Positions 40,904 through 48,977 of a DNA stretch of 64,000 bases are shown here, piece after piece; within the stretch, counting starts at the first letter, position 1; each line of letters begins with the position of its first letter. The notes below the pieces were generated by a model. The model saw nothing but the letters and a program-made list of their open reading frames with translations, was not told where the DNA came from and did not search any database. Both the position numbers and the translations under genes were made by a program. The DNA lies in assembly GCA_937973685.1 (NCBI GenBank), contig CALJKJ010000002.1:46296-110295 (forward strand). The letters are read 5' to 3'. This DNA is from an uncultured Flavobacteriales bacterium (GTDB lineage: Bacteria > Bacteroidota > Bacteroidia > Flavobacteriales_D > Crocinitomicaceae).

Positions 40904-41485
40904 TTACGAATTAATAAATTGATGAATTAACGTTTTAGCTTCTGAGCAAGCGGTTTTCAAGTCGTCGTTTACAACAATTGTGTCAAATTGATCAGCGTGC
41001 GCTAATTCAACTTTAGCTTTTGCCAAACGCATTTGAATTTTTTCCTCTGTTTCAGTGCTTCTGTAACGTAATCGGTCTTCTAAAGCTTCATAATTTGGGG
41101 GCATTACGAAAACGGCTAAGGCATTGTCTCCAAAATACCGTTTCAAATTTAGTCCGCCAATAACATCAACATCAAATATTACGGTTTTTCCTTGGCTCCA
41201 AATGCGCGTTAATTCTGATTTAAGTGTTCCGTAGAAATTATTTGTGTAGACTTCTTCCCACTCTACAAATTCATCTGCAGCTATTTTTGCTTGAAATCCA
41301 TCAACACCTAAAAAGTAGTAGTCAACGCCATTGGTTTCATTTGGACGTGCATCACGGCTACATGCAGATATTGAAAACGCTAATTCAGAAAATTCTTCTA
41401 GTAAGTAGCGCACGATTGTTGTTTTCCCAGCTCCTGATGGTGCAGAAAAAATAATACATTTTCCTGTTGTTACTGCTTGATTCAT
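40904..41485 (-). CDS. gmk: Guanylate kinase
   Basis: A 193-residue kinase that phosphorylates GMP to GDP. P-loop SAPSGAGKTTIV (residues 14-25), GMP-binding SRDARPNETNGVDYYFL (with the conserved R and the TN/S-G-V-D-Y element), and the lid region LRYRSTETEEKIQMRL. It starts directly after the yicC stop (41485/41486) and ends 4 bp before nadD, so the three are co-transcribed. Confidence 0.96.
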   Translation of the reverse strand: MNQAVTTGKCIIFSAPSGAGKTTIVRYLLEEFSELAFSISACSRDARPNETNGVDYYFLGVDGFQAKIAADEFVEWEEVYTNNFYGTLKSELTRIWSQGKTVIFDVDVIGGLNLKRYFGDNALAVFVMPPNYEALEDRLRYRSTETEEKIQMRLAKAKVELAHADQFDTIVVNDDLKTACSEAKTLIHQFINS

Positions 41486-42352
41486 TTATAAGGTATTCAG
41501 AACTTGTTCTTTAATTTTTTCTAAATGATCTTTCATTTCAACGACAATCTTTTGCATTTCAACATGATAAGATTTACTGCCAAGTGTATTGATTTCACGA
41601 CCAATTTCTTGCGTAATGAAGCCTAGTTTTTTTCCACAAAGTGGTAGGTTCATCGTTTCAGTGAAGTAATCAAGGTGATTTCCTAAGCGCATTTTTTCCT
41701 CAGAAATATCCATCTTTTCGATGTAGAAAATGAGTTCTTGTTCGAACCTGTTTTCATCAATTTTTTGAGTAGTTAGTTTTTCTAATCCAGCGCGCATACG
41801 TTCTCGTACGATATCAATGCGTTCGTTTTCATACACAGGAACTTGAGCTAATAATTCGGTAATTCTATTGATATTTCCTTCAAAGTCTGCACGCAACTGA
41901 TCACCTTCTTGTTTTCTGAATGCAACAAGATTCGTGCACGCTTCTTTTATTAAATCAAACACCAATGTAATTTCTTCTGGACTAACCGTTTCTTTTTCGT
42001 TTGAAAATATTTCAGGAAGTCGCATTACTATTGGTAGTAAGTCGGTACTTGATTCGCCAAGTTCTGAAGCAATATTTTTTAAATCGTTGTAGTATGTTGT
42101 AACAACATTTTTGTTGATTGTAAAATTTTTGGTTTCAGTTGTGTTTTCGATGGTAATGGAAGCTTCTACTTTCCCACGATCTAGAAATTCACCAATTAGT
42201 GAGCGAATTTCAAGTTCTTTATCACGATAACTACTAGTTAAGCGCAAATTTAAATCCAAACTTTTACTGTTTAACGATCGGATTTCAACAACAATCTTCT
42301 TTCCTTTGAAAGTTGACGTTGCTTTTCCGTACCCAGTCATTGATAATACCAT
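41486..42352 (-). CDS. YicC-family endoribonuclease
   Basis: A 288-residue cytosolic protein. It opens with MTGYGKATSTFKGKKIVVEI and RSLNSKSLDLNLRL and ends in the conserved KIVVEMKDHLEKIKEQVLN, the YicC N domain and DUF1732 tail. E. coli YicC is an endoribonuclease acting on some small RNAs. I start at ATG 42352; the longer frame to 42394 would read through the promoter at 42368-42375. It is first of the operon with gmk and nadD. Confidence 0.93.
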   Translation of the reverse strand: MVLSMTGYGKATSTFKGKKIVVEIRSLNSKSLDLNLRLTSSYRDKELEIRSLIGEFLDRGKVEASITIENTTETKNFTINKNVVTTYYNDLKNIASELGESSTDLLPIVMRLPEIFSNEKETVSPEEITLVFDLIKEACTNLVAFRKQEGDQLRADFEGNINRITELLAQVPVYENERIDIVRERMRAGLEKLTTQKIDENRFEQELIFYIEKMDISEEKMRLGNHLDYFTETMNLPLCGKKLGFITQEIGREINTLGSKSYHVEMQKIVVEMKDHLEKIKEQVLNTL

Positions 42353-42367
42353 GTTTACTACTTTGGG

Positions 42368-42375
42368 CAAAAGTA
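42368..42375 (-). promoter_or_regulatory. -7 box TACTTTTG of the yicC-gmk-nadD operon
   Basis: Minus-strand TACTTTTG, 15 nt before ATG 42352. A TTG (42394-42392) lies 16 nt upstream, slightly short spacing. Confidence 0.5.
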
Positions 42376-42463
42376 CGTAAAACTTGGCAATCAATAAGTT
42401 TAATGCGTTGCTTGTTTTCGGTGGTTGTTTGGTGTAAACTAGCTAGCGGCTTTTCCCAATTCA

Positions 42464-42486
42464 GTCCCACACACGTTGTGCGGGAC
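42464..42486 (-). terminator. Stem-loop after recA, possible terminator or mRNA end
   Basis: As minus-strand RNA, GTCCCGCACA pairs with TGTGTGGGAC (ten pairs including one G-U) around a 3-nt loop. It starts 25 nt after the recA stop. There is no T-tract after it, so it may protect a 3' end or act with Rho. Confidence 0.45.
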
Positions 42487-42511
42487 CATTGGAAACGATA
42501 TGCAGTGTGTC

Positions 42512-43537
42512 TTAGTCAGCAAATACCGGAGTAGTTGTTGTACTAAGAGCGTCTTTAATTTTTATTTCTAATTCGTCCATCAATTCAGGATTATCAGCGA
42601 TCATTCCTTTCACAGAATCACGACCTTGTCCCAAACGCGTTTCTCCGTATGAGAACCATGAACCTGATTTTTTCAAGATATTGAGCTCAACTCCCAAGTC
42701 AATTATTTCACCAACTTTGGAAATTCCTTCACCGTACATGATATCAAATTCTGCTTTTCTAAACGGAGGAGCAACTTTGTTTTTCACTACTTTCACCTTG
42801 ATTCGGTTACCAATAATTTCTTCTCCATCTTTTATTTGACTTGAGCGACGGATATCAATTCGCATGGAAGCATAGAATTTCAATGCATTACCACCAGTCG
42901 TTGTTTCTGGATTTCCAAACATTACTCCAATCTTATCACGTAATTGGTTGATGAATATGCAACAACATTTTGCTTTATTAATTGATCCGGTTAATTTACG
43001 AAGTGCTTTTGACATTAAACGCGCTTGTAATCCCATTTGTGAATCACCCATTTCTCCTTCAATCTCAGCTTTTGGTGTTAATGCAGCTACTGAGTCAATT
43101 ACCAATAAGTCGATTGCACCTGAACGAATCAAGTTATCTGCAATTTCTAAAGCTTGTTCACCATTATCAGGTTGTGATATCAATAGGTTTTCAATATCAA
43201 CGCCAAGTTTTTGTGCGTAAAACTGATCAAAGGCATGTTCAGCATCAATGATAGCTGCAATACCGCCTTGTTTTTGTACTTCAGCAATTGCATGAATTGC
43301 TAATGTTGTTTTACCAGAAGATTCTGGACCGTAAATCTCAACAATTCTTCCTTTAGGCAATCCATTTACGCCTGTTGCTAAATCGAGTGTGATTGAACCA
43401 GTAGGAATTACTTCAATTTCTTCTATAGGACTATCGCCAAGTTTCATCACTGATCCTTTTCCAAAAGCCTTGTCTAATTTTTCCATTGTAAGCTGTAACG
43501 CTTTTAATTTGTCTTGGTTTACTTCTTTCGCTGCCAT
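42512..43537 (-). CDS. recA: Recombinase RecA
   Basis: A 341-residue ATPase for homologous strand exchange and DNA-damage response. Walker A GPESSGKTTLA, ATP-cap and loop segments ATGVNGLPKGRIVEIYG and NQLRDKIGVMFGNPETTTGG, L1/L2 DNA-binding loops, and the polymerisation motif KAFGKGSVMKLG near the N terminus. It is a single gene between its own promoter with a striking dyad and a stem-loop behind. No recX, lexA or cinA lies beside it. Confidence 0.98.
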   Translation of the reverse strand: MAAKEVNQDKLKALQLTMEKLDKAFGKGSVMKLGDSPIEEIEVIPTGSITLDLATGVNGLPKGRIVEIYGPESSGKTTLAIHAIAEVQKQGGIAAIIDAEHAFDQFYAQKLGVDIENLLISQPDNGEQALEIADNLIRSGAIDLLVIDSVAALTPKAEIEGEMGDSQMGLQARLMSKALRKLTGSINKAKCCCIFINQLRDKIGVMFGNPETTTGGNALKFYASMRIDIRRSSQIKDGEEIIGNRIKVKVVKNKVAPPFRKAEFDIMYGEGISKVGEIIDLGVELNILKKSGSWFSYGETRLGQGRDSVKGMIADNPELMDELEIKIKDALSTTTTPVFAD

Positions 43538-43559
43538 ATCGTTTTGTTTTTCGTTTCTG

Positions 43560-43567
43560 CAAATGTA
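43560..43567 (-). promoter_or_regulatory. -7 box TACATTTG of recA
   Basis: Minus-strand TACATTTG, 22 nt before ATG 43537. No TTG at -33; that place is taken by the dyad at 43577-43597. Confidence 0.6.
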
Positions 43568-43576
43568 TGTTGGGTA

Positions 43577-43597
43577 GGTCGTAAACTACTTACGACC
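43577..43597. promoter_or_regulatory. Perfect dyad GGTCGTAA-ACTAC-TTACGACC upstream of recA
   Basis: Eight-base inverted repeat with a 5-bp centre, 9 bp upstream of the recA -7 box and 7 bp beyond the stop of the peroxiredoxin gene. It has no T-tract on either side, which argues against an intrinsic terminator. Its place at about -17 to -37 suits an operator, perhaps for a damage-responsive repressor. Confidence 0.55.
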
Positions 43598-43604
43598 ATA
43601 AAAA

Positions 43605-44060
43605 TTATTTTTCAAGTATTTCTAATCCGTGTTCTTTTACTTTTGGTTTTGAAATGATGTTTGTTATTTCACCCGCTTCGTTGATCACAAAAGTTGTACG
43701 GTGAATACCATCATATATTTTACCCATGAATTTCTTTTCTCCCCAAACGCCAAATAATTCGATCATCTTTCTATCCGCATCAACAATTAACGGAAAAGGC
43801 AATTCATATTTATCAATAAACTTTTGATGCGCAGTAGCACTATCCATACTTACACCTAGAATCGAAATTCCTGCTGCTTGTAACTCACTATAGCTATCTC
43901 GCAAACTACAAGCTTGCTGCGTGCAACCAGGAGTGTTGTCTTTTGGATAAAAATAAACGGCTAATTTTTTTCCTTTATAATCAGCTAAGGTGTGTTTTTG
44001 ACCTGCTTGATCTACGCCTTCAAAATTTGGAGCTTTATCTCCAATTGTTAATTGTGTCAT
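43605..44060 (-). CDS. bcp: Thioredoxin-dependent thiol peroxidase (Bcp/PrxQ)
   Basis: A 151-residue cytosolic peroxiredoxin that reduces hydroperoxides with thioredoxin. The peroxidatic Cys is in NTPGCTQQACSLRD (about residue 46), with the resolving Cys five residues later, the PrxQ alpha-2 arrangement. Flanking motifs ADYKGKKLAVYFYPKD and RTTFVINEAGEI are typical. It is upstream of recA on the same strand, but the intervening dyad and recA promoter make separate control likely. Confidence 0.95.
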   Translation of the reverse strand: MTQLTIGDKAPNFEGVDQAGQKHTLADYKGKKLAVYFYPKDNTPGCTQQACSLRDSYSELQAAGISILGVSMDSATAHQKFIDKYELPFPLIVDADRKMIELFGVWGEKKFMGKIYDGIHRTTFVINEAGEITNIISKPKVKEHGLEILEK

Positions 44061-44099
44061 TTGATGATTTTTTAAACATTAATTTGACGAATTATTAAT

Positions 44100-44128
44100 C
44101 AAATATACAACTTGATTTTAATTATCAA
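44100..44128 (-). promoter_or_regulatory. bcp promoter TTG-18-TATATTTG
   Basis: Minus strand: TTG (44128-44126), 18-nt spacer, TATATTTG (44107-44100), 39 nt to ATG 44060. The rest of the 219-bp gap up to 44279 shows nothing else. Confidence 0.65.
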
Positions 44129-44279
44129 ACAATTTATTTGGGAAAATGTTGAATATTGCTGCGCTTTATTTTACTTCTGATGCTTTAAAATGAATTTAAT
44201 GTATTGAAAAACAAATAGTTATAAGTTATTATTGCCGATACGATTTTGATTATTATTTCATCATTATTTTGACGAGATA

Positions 44280-45854
44280 TTAAACTTCCGGGAAATAAAT
44301 GGACTGTCCAGTCGTTTGTTCAAGGATATATTTTTCTTTAATTACTGCTTGAACAGTTCGCTTTTGTATCCTACTTTCCAGCCACGAAATAATATCCAAA
44401 TACAGAAACGGTCTTTTTTCATAAGGTAATTGTGCCAATTTCACGAGTTTAGCATGCAAGTCATTGAATCCATTCAAAACTAATTGCTCGTTTTCAAAAG
44501 GGAGTTGTCGTAAAAAAGATAGAATTTCTTTTTGAACACCTTGTAAATCGCCCATGTTTCGCAAGAACCGATACACGGATTTTATTTGGTAGTCGAGCAA
44601 ATCGTCGTTATTCAATTCAAAATGCGCGATTAAATTCAAAATCCGTGCAAACCCCTGGATGTCTTCACGCAATGACACATCTTTCAATTGAATAATTCGA
44701 TTCAAATAGTGTATTGTTTTTTTATAATCACCAGCGCCAAAGAACAAACAAGCAACTTTGTAATACAAAATCATGATGCGGTGATTATCCAAGCGGTCAC
44801 TGTTATTGCTGATATAGCGTTCTACTTTCGGTACAATTTGAAGGCCTTCTGTAAATTCGCCCGTTAAATAATATTCATTGATTTTCCCCGTCAACGTATA
44901 TAATTGTTGCAACAAGATCACATTTTCATTTTCCAAACTCTCAGTTGACCATTGTTCAATTTTGAGCACTGTTTCGTGTAAACGTTTGTAATTACGCAGG
45001 TTAAATACCGCATTTTGATAATGATTCAAGCCTTTTAAGTACATTTCACTGTACTGATTTTTTACATTCGGATATGCCTCAAACAAATCAACCCAGTATT
45101 TGGCGTACTTGAAGCACATTAAAAATTCTTGGATGATGTAATAATACCACATGAACGCGTTGTACAAGTGCATTTTTTCAATAAACCCCAAATCTTGCAT
45201 GCGGTATTTAGGAAGGTTAGCTTTAAAAAAACCATGTACATAGTGAAAGTCTTTCTCATCACGCACAAATCCTCCTTTTACATATAATGCATACAACTGC
45301 AAGGATAAATTTGAAAATTCAACGGATTGATGGATGTGTTTTTCGATTGATTTACTTTCGGTTGTTAATTCATCAGCACGCGTTGATCTACTTCGGGTAA
45401 TGTATTGTGATTCAATTAATTTTTCAAATTCCACTATTTCAAGTTGCAGCATCGGACTTTGAAATTTCACGGCTAGTTGTTTTGATTTTTCCAAGGCCTT
45501 TAATGCTTGGTAGTAAAATCCTTTGTGGTACAAAATAACTGCATGATCAATCGATTCTCGGATGGTAATGGTTGGAATGTGTTGCGCATGTTGCAAGCGC
45601 AAACTCGTTAAGATTTGTTTGTACAAATGTGCTTTGATATTGGATAACTGCGTTTTTTTTATTTCGACCAATTTTTTCAATGCCGCTTTGTCCGAATAAT
45701 CAGGGGTTTTATCCATGAAATCAAACAATTGCAAAAATTTCATCTCTGTTGCCGAAGACGCATTTCTGGTAGCGAATAATTTAAAACTACGTTTTTCAGC
45801 TTTCGAAAGGGAATGAATTAATCGAATTAATTGATCGGAAATTCCTGTGGACAT
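44280..45854 (-). CDS. Conserved helical protein of unknown function
   Basis: A 524-residue soluble protein, almost wholly helical, without signal or membrane segment. It starts with ISDQLIRLIHSLSKAEKRSFKLFA, a phrase I associate with a widespread unnamed Bacteroidota family. Helical-hairpin repeats (YYQALKALEKSKQLA, YKKTIHYLNRIIQLKD) resemble TPRs from about residue 110 to 400. I cannot assign a function; a scaffold or regulator of protein complexes is plausible. It is monocistronic. Its own promoter is not obvious in the AT-rich gap upstream. Confidence 0.7.
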   Translation of the reverse strand: MSTGISDQLIRLIHSLSKAEKRSFKLFATRNASSATEMKFLQLFDFMDKTPDYSDKAALKKLVEIKKTQLSNIKAHLYKQILTSLRLQHAQHIPTITIRESIDHAVILYHKGFYYQALKALEKSKQLAVKFQSPMLQLEIVEFEKLIESQYITRSRSTRADELTTESKSIEKHIHQSVEFSNLSLQLYALYVKGGFVRDEKDFHYVHGFFKANLPKYRMQDLGFIEKMHLYNAFMWYYYIIQEFLMCFKYAKYWVDLFEAYPNVKNQYSEMYLKGLNHYQNAVFNLRNYKRLHETVLKIEQWSTESLENENVILLQQLYTLTGKINEYYLTGEFTEGLQIVPKVERYISNNSDRLDNHRIMILYYKVACLFFGAGDYKKTIHYLNRIIQLKDVSLREDIQGFARILNLIAHFELNNDDLLDYQIKSVYRFLRNMGDLQGVQKEILSFLRQLPFENEQLVLNGFNDLHAKLVKLAQLPYEKRPFLYLDIISWLESRIQKRTVQAVIKEKYILEQTTGQSIYFPEV

Positions 45855-45977
45855 CGTATTATTATGTTTAAATATTTAATGTAAACTATTGATATTCAAT
45901 AAATAAATAGTTTTAATTGCTTTTTGGCTGTCGTAATATTATTAAATATTTTGTTTCCAAACAACGATATCTGTACG

Positions 45978-45985
45978 TATTTTTG
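45978..45985 (+). promoter_or_regulatory. Orphan + strand -7 box TATTTTTG in 254-bp gap
   Basis: Both neighbouring genes point to the minus strand, so this plus-strand box drives no known gene. A TTTTG 24 nt upstream (ending 45953) is a poor -33. A transcript from here would end at the terminator 46078-46110 (about 120 nt). Confidence 0.25.
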
Positions 45986-46077
45986 TTGTGTTGATTTAAA
46001 CAACGGTTTAGCCAACATTAAAAATGTACTCAATGAGTAACAGGAGTAGGGGTGCTCTTGTTTTTTCGATTAATAGC

Positions 46078-46110
46078 AAAAAACTCTTTGTTTCGGCAAA
46101 GAGTTTTTTT
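46078..46110. terminator. Bidirectional terminator, overlaps stop of 46109 gene
   Basis: Thirteen-base-pair stem AAAAAACTCTTTG / CAAAGAGTTTTTT with loop TTTCGG, T-tracts on both strands. On the minus strand it ends the TIGR01777 gene, whose stop codon (46109-46111) overlaps the stem edge. Confidence 0.9.
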
Positions 46111-46999
46111 ATGCGTAAATTTTTGTGATTGTCTTTTTCAAATCGGTATCATCAAACTCAAAGCCTTGCGCTTGAATCAAGCTATTGTCTGCTTGTAAAC
46201 CATCCAACACTACTGACGACATTTTTCCTAAAACGAGTTTCAAAAACATACCCGGTAATTTAGGCAACCAAATGCGTTTTCCGAAAACTTCGGCAATAGT
46301 TTTAGTTAAGGCTGTATTGCTTGTGTTTCCAGCGTTTGCGTTAAATGTTCCGCCTAAATTATGTTCTGCAACATACACAAATAATTTGACCAAGTCGTGC
46401 AGACTAATCCATGGTATTGCCTGATCTCCAGTTCCTAAAATTGTTCCGAAGCCATATTTTATTGGAAGAGCAATTGGTTTTAACGCGCCTCCTTCTTTTG
46501 CAAGTACAACACTAATTCTGATTTTCGTAACTGGACAACGTGCAGCAAAAGTATCAGCCGCAGCCTCCCAAAGCTGGGTGATATATGATAACGTATCTTT
46601 TCCAAACTGGTCGGTTTCGATGTGTTTTTTTGTCGGATTATCAAAGCCGTAACAGATGATGCCAGATGCTGAAATGTATTGTTTTAGGCTGGTGCAATCT
46701 TTTGTAAAATGCAACAATGCTTGTGTGGTATCCACACGCGAATCAATCAATTCAGCAATGCGATTCTTAGTCCAACGTTTGTCAGCAATTCCAGCACCTG
46801 AAAGATTAATAACTATCGTTGCGTTTTCAAACACGTTTTCATCGCAAATCAAGTTGTAAGGATCCCAATGGTACAATCCGTTTTCAGCGATGGTTTGATT
46901 TCTCGTCAGACAACGAACCTCGTGTCCTTTTGCTTGCAACGCGGCAACTAATTGTTTACCTATTAACCCTGTTCCTCCTGCGATAATTATTGTTTCCAT
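46109..46999 (-). CDS. TIGR01777-family NAD(P)-dependent epimerase/oxidoreductase
   Basis: A 296-residue extended short-chain dehydrogenase. Nucleotide-binding GGTGLIGKQLVAAL at the start, INLSGAGIADKRWTKN, SASGIICYG (catalytic Tyr region) and PWISLHDLVKLFVYV mark the YfcH/TIGR01777 group. The substrate is unknown for the family. The last codons are inside the terminator stem, so the gene is monocistronic. Confidence 0.92.
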   Translation of the reverse strand: METIIIAGGTGLIGKQLVAALQAKGHEVRCLTRNQTIAENGLYHWDPYNLICDENVFENATIVINLSGAGIADKRWTKNRIAELIDSRVDTTQALLHFTKDCTSLKQYISASGIICYGFDNPTKKHIETDQFGKDTLSYITQLWEAAADTFAARCPVTKIRISVVLAKEGGALKPIALPIKYGFGTILGTGDQAIPWISLHDLVKLFVYVAEHNLGGTFNANAGNTSNTALTKTIAEVFGKRIWLPKLPGMFLKLVLGKMSSVVLDGLQADNSLIQAQGFEFDDTDLKKTITKIYA

Positions 47000-47059
47000 A
47001 CCCTATAAACAATCAATTGCTGTGACTGTTCAAGCAAAGTAACTAAAAACGCTCGTTTT

Positions 47060-47092
47060 TTGCCATAATTTTTAAGAAAGCTGTTACTTTTA
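47060..47092 (+). promoter_or_regulatory. Promoter TTG-22-TACTTTTA before 47122
   Basis: TTG at 47060-47062, 22-nt spacer, TACTTTTA at 47085-47092, 29 nt to the ATG. The last base departs from the G consensus. Confidence 0.5.
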
Positions 47093-47121
47093 CAACTTGT
47101 TTTCATTATACAACAAAAAAT

Positions 47122-47913
47122 ATGCGCACAATTCTCTTTATCATCCCTCTTTTTTTTCTTGCTTGTTCTGGGAACGATTCGTTGAAAAACCCTGAGCCAA
47201 GTAGAACAGACGAGAAGATAGTGGTAACTTTTAAAGGTGAGGTCGACATGATGAACCGCAAAGTAGCTATCGATGCGCTTGTGGAGCAAGCTGGAAATGT
47301 TGCGACTTCCTTGAATTACATGAAAAGTGATGGTGCTTTTGTAAAAGTGTTAGCATACTTAAGTAAAGAAAATGTCATTCTAAAAATTGAAGAACAATTT
47401 GCAGATGGCGCTGATCGCACAAACGGCAAAGTCATATACTATATGAACGATGGCAAGCCTTTTTTAACGCAAGAATTAATCGACGAGGTATCTGGAACAG
47501 CGCATCGTTTTGTGGACCGCATTTCGTTTTACAACAAGTCAGGAAAAGTTGTTAAAACCAAAGAGCGCAGTGCCCCATACCAAGAGGAAACAGAACAATT
47601 AGCCTACAGCGCAGCACGTTTTCATGCGGTAGCGATTGATCGTGCAATGCGCGCCTTGAATGGAAAAGGTGAATTTGAAACGACTTTCCAAGGGTTTGTC
47701 AATGAAGGGCCGATTCTTTATTTGGTAGTTGGGGAGAACAACGAAGATGGTTACACCAGTGCGTTGAAGTGTGATTTCCAAGACCAACTCTTGAAACAAT
47801 TATCCAAAAATTCACAGCAACAATTGGGGAAAAAGTTACAAGTTTCGTTCGTAGTGGAAGAAGATCAAGGTTCGGTCTATCAAATTTATACGGGTGGTCA
47901 GTTAGCAAAATAA
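47122..47913 (+). CDS. Lipoprotein of unknown function
   Basis: A 263-residue lipoprotein (lipobox FFLAC, Cys at residue 14). The mature part is mixed alpha/beta with no known motif (DGADRTNGKVIYYMNDGKPFLT, DRISFYNKSGKVVKTKERSAP). It is probably anchored in the periplasm or outer membrane. It is followed 36 bp later by the di-CxxCH lipoprotein gene on the same strand, but co-transcription is uncertain. Confidence 0.72.
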   Translation: MRTILFIIPLFFLACSGNDSLKNPEPSRTDEKIVVTFKGEVDMMNRKVAIDALVEQAGNVATSLNYMKSDGAFVKVLAYLSKENVILKIEEQFADGADRTNGKVIYYMNDGKPFLTQELIDEVSGTAHRFVDRISFYNKSGKVVKTKERSAPYQEETEQLAYSAARFHAVAIDRAMRALNGKGEFETTFQGFVNEGPILYLVVGENNEDGYTSALKCDFQDQLLKQLSKNSQQQLGKKLQVSFVVEEDQGSVYQIYTGGQLAK

Positions 47914-47949
47914 AAAAGCATTCAATTCGTTACTAATAAAAACAAGATC

Positions 47950-48411
47950 ATGAAAAACACAATTTCGGCATTTGGAGTACTATTATTCTTTTCACTTTTC
48001 ATCACATCTTGTGAGAATAATGGAAAATGTACTGTTGCGAATATTTCTGCAAATAATAAAAGTGAATCACATAACAATGGTCAAAATTGTGTGAGTTGTC
48101 ACAAAAGTGGCGGTGAAGGAAAAGGCTGTTTCAATGTCTGTGGAAGTGTTTATGCAAGCGCTACGTCATCGAGTAAATTAGCAAATGTAACGGTCAACTT
48201 TTACACGCAACCTAATGGACAAGGAACATTGAAATATACGGTAAAAGGCGATGCAAAAGGTAATTTTTACACAACCGAAGACATGGCGGTTGCAGGTTTG
48301 TACCCAGCAATAACGGGCCCTACAGGAACACAATACATGGGCAGCGCATTGACATCTGGATCTTGTAATTCATGCCATGGAAATAGTACGGGCAAACTTT
48401 GGGGGAATTAA
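47950..48411 (+). CDS. Lipoprotein with two CxxCH motifs around a beta domain
   Basis: A 153-residue lipoprotein (lipobox FITSC, Cys at residue 21). The mature protein carries CVSCH at about residues 52-56 and CNSCH near residues 139-143, both c-type haem attachment motifs. Between them lies a small beta-sandwich resembling a carboxypeptidase-regulatory domain (ANVTVNFYTQPNGQGTLKYTVKGDAKGNFYTTEDMAV). Four further Cys (ENNGKC, KGCFNVCG) are present. The layout suggests a di-haem electron-transfer lipoprotein; one or both CxxCH could instead bind metal. The family is not recognised. No cytochrome-biogenesis genes are nearby apart from the distant TlpA-like protein. Confidence 0.7.
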   Translation: MKNTISAFGVLLFFSLFITSCENNGKCTVANISANNKSESHNNGQNCVSCHKSGGEGKGCFNVCGSVYASATSSSKLANVTVNFYTQPNGQGTLKYTVKGDAKGNFYTTEDMAVAGLYPAITGPTGTQYMGSALTSGSCNSCHGNSTGKLWGN

Positions 48412-48432
48412 TCTTTCTTGTTGAAATAACTG

Positions 48433-48440
48433 TACCTTTG
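48433..48440 (+). promoter_or_regulatory. -7 box TACCTTTG before the thioesterase gene
   Basis: TACCTTTG, 15 nt before ATG 48456. No proper -33 TTG (the closest is 12 nt away). Confidence 0.45.
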
Positions 48441-48455
48441 TCAAAATAATTCAGC

Positions 48456-48977
48456 ATGTTAGCACGAAAAGCTTCAGAAACATTAGCAATTACAACTAAG
48501 GTTGTGTTGCCGAATGATACAAATACCTTAGGAAATTTATTTGGCGGTCAATTATTGGCTTGGATGGACGTGATTGCAAGTGTTTCAGCACACAGACACA
48601 GCCGTCGTGTGGTGGTAACAGCAAATGTCAACAACGTTAGTTTTAACTCGCCAATTAATCACGCATCCATAGTAACTTTAGAGGCAAAGGTTTCACGTGC
48701 ATTTAATTCCTCAATGGAAGTATTTGTAGATGTGTTTGTGGAAGACAACGTAACAGGCAAACGCAACAAATCAAACGAAGCGATTTATACCTTTGTTGCT
48801 GTTGATCAAAATGGCGGACCTATTCAAGTGCCTGAATTGATTCCTGAAACAGCCGAAGAAATTGAACGATACGAGGGTGCTTTGCGCAGACGACAATTGG
48901 CCTTGATTCTTGCAGGTAAAATGAAACCAAGTGAAGCAACAGAATTGAAAGCCTTGTTTATGAACGAGGAGAATTAA
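48456..48977 (+). CDS. Hotdog-fold acyl-CoA thioesterase
   Basis: A 173-residue acyl-CoA hydrolase of the YciA/BFIT type. The hotdog signature NTLGNLFGGQLLAWMDVIA (residues 22-40) includes the catalytic Asp in the helix; VNNVSFNSPINHASIVTLEAKV follows. A C-terminal helix (RRRQLALILAGKMK) is normal. It would hydrolyse acyl-CoA in the cytosol. Its stop overlaps the stop of the opposing glycosyltransferase gene by 4 bp. Confidence 0.93.
   Translation: MLARKASETLAITTKVVLPNDTNTLGNLFGGQLLAWMDVIASVSAHRHSRRVVVTANVNNVSFNSPINHASIVTLEAKVSRAFNSSMEVFVDVFVEDNVTGKRNKSNEAIYTFVAVDQNGGPIQVPELIPETAEEIERYEGALRRRQLALILAGKMKPSEATELKALFMNEEN

Noticed and set aside
45855..46108. SRP, 6S or tmRNA gene in the longest plus-strand-looking gap
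   Set aside because: No SRP core (GGAAGGAAGCAG-like) or long symmetric bulge structure is visible; the region is too short for tmRNA.
46024..46128. Short open frame (34 codons) on the plus strand in the 45855-46108 gap
   Set aside because: It runs straight through the terminator stem and reads like random sequence; it has no ribosome site or family resemblance.
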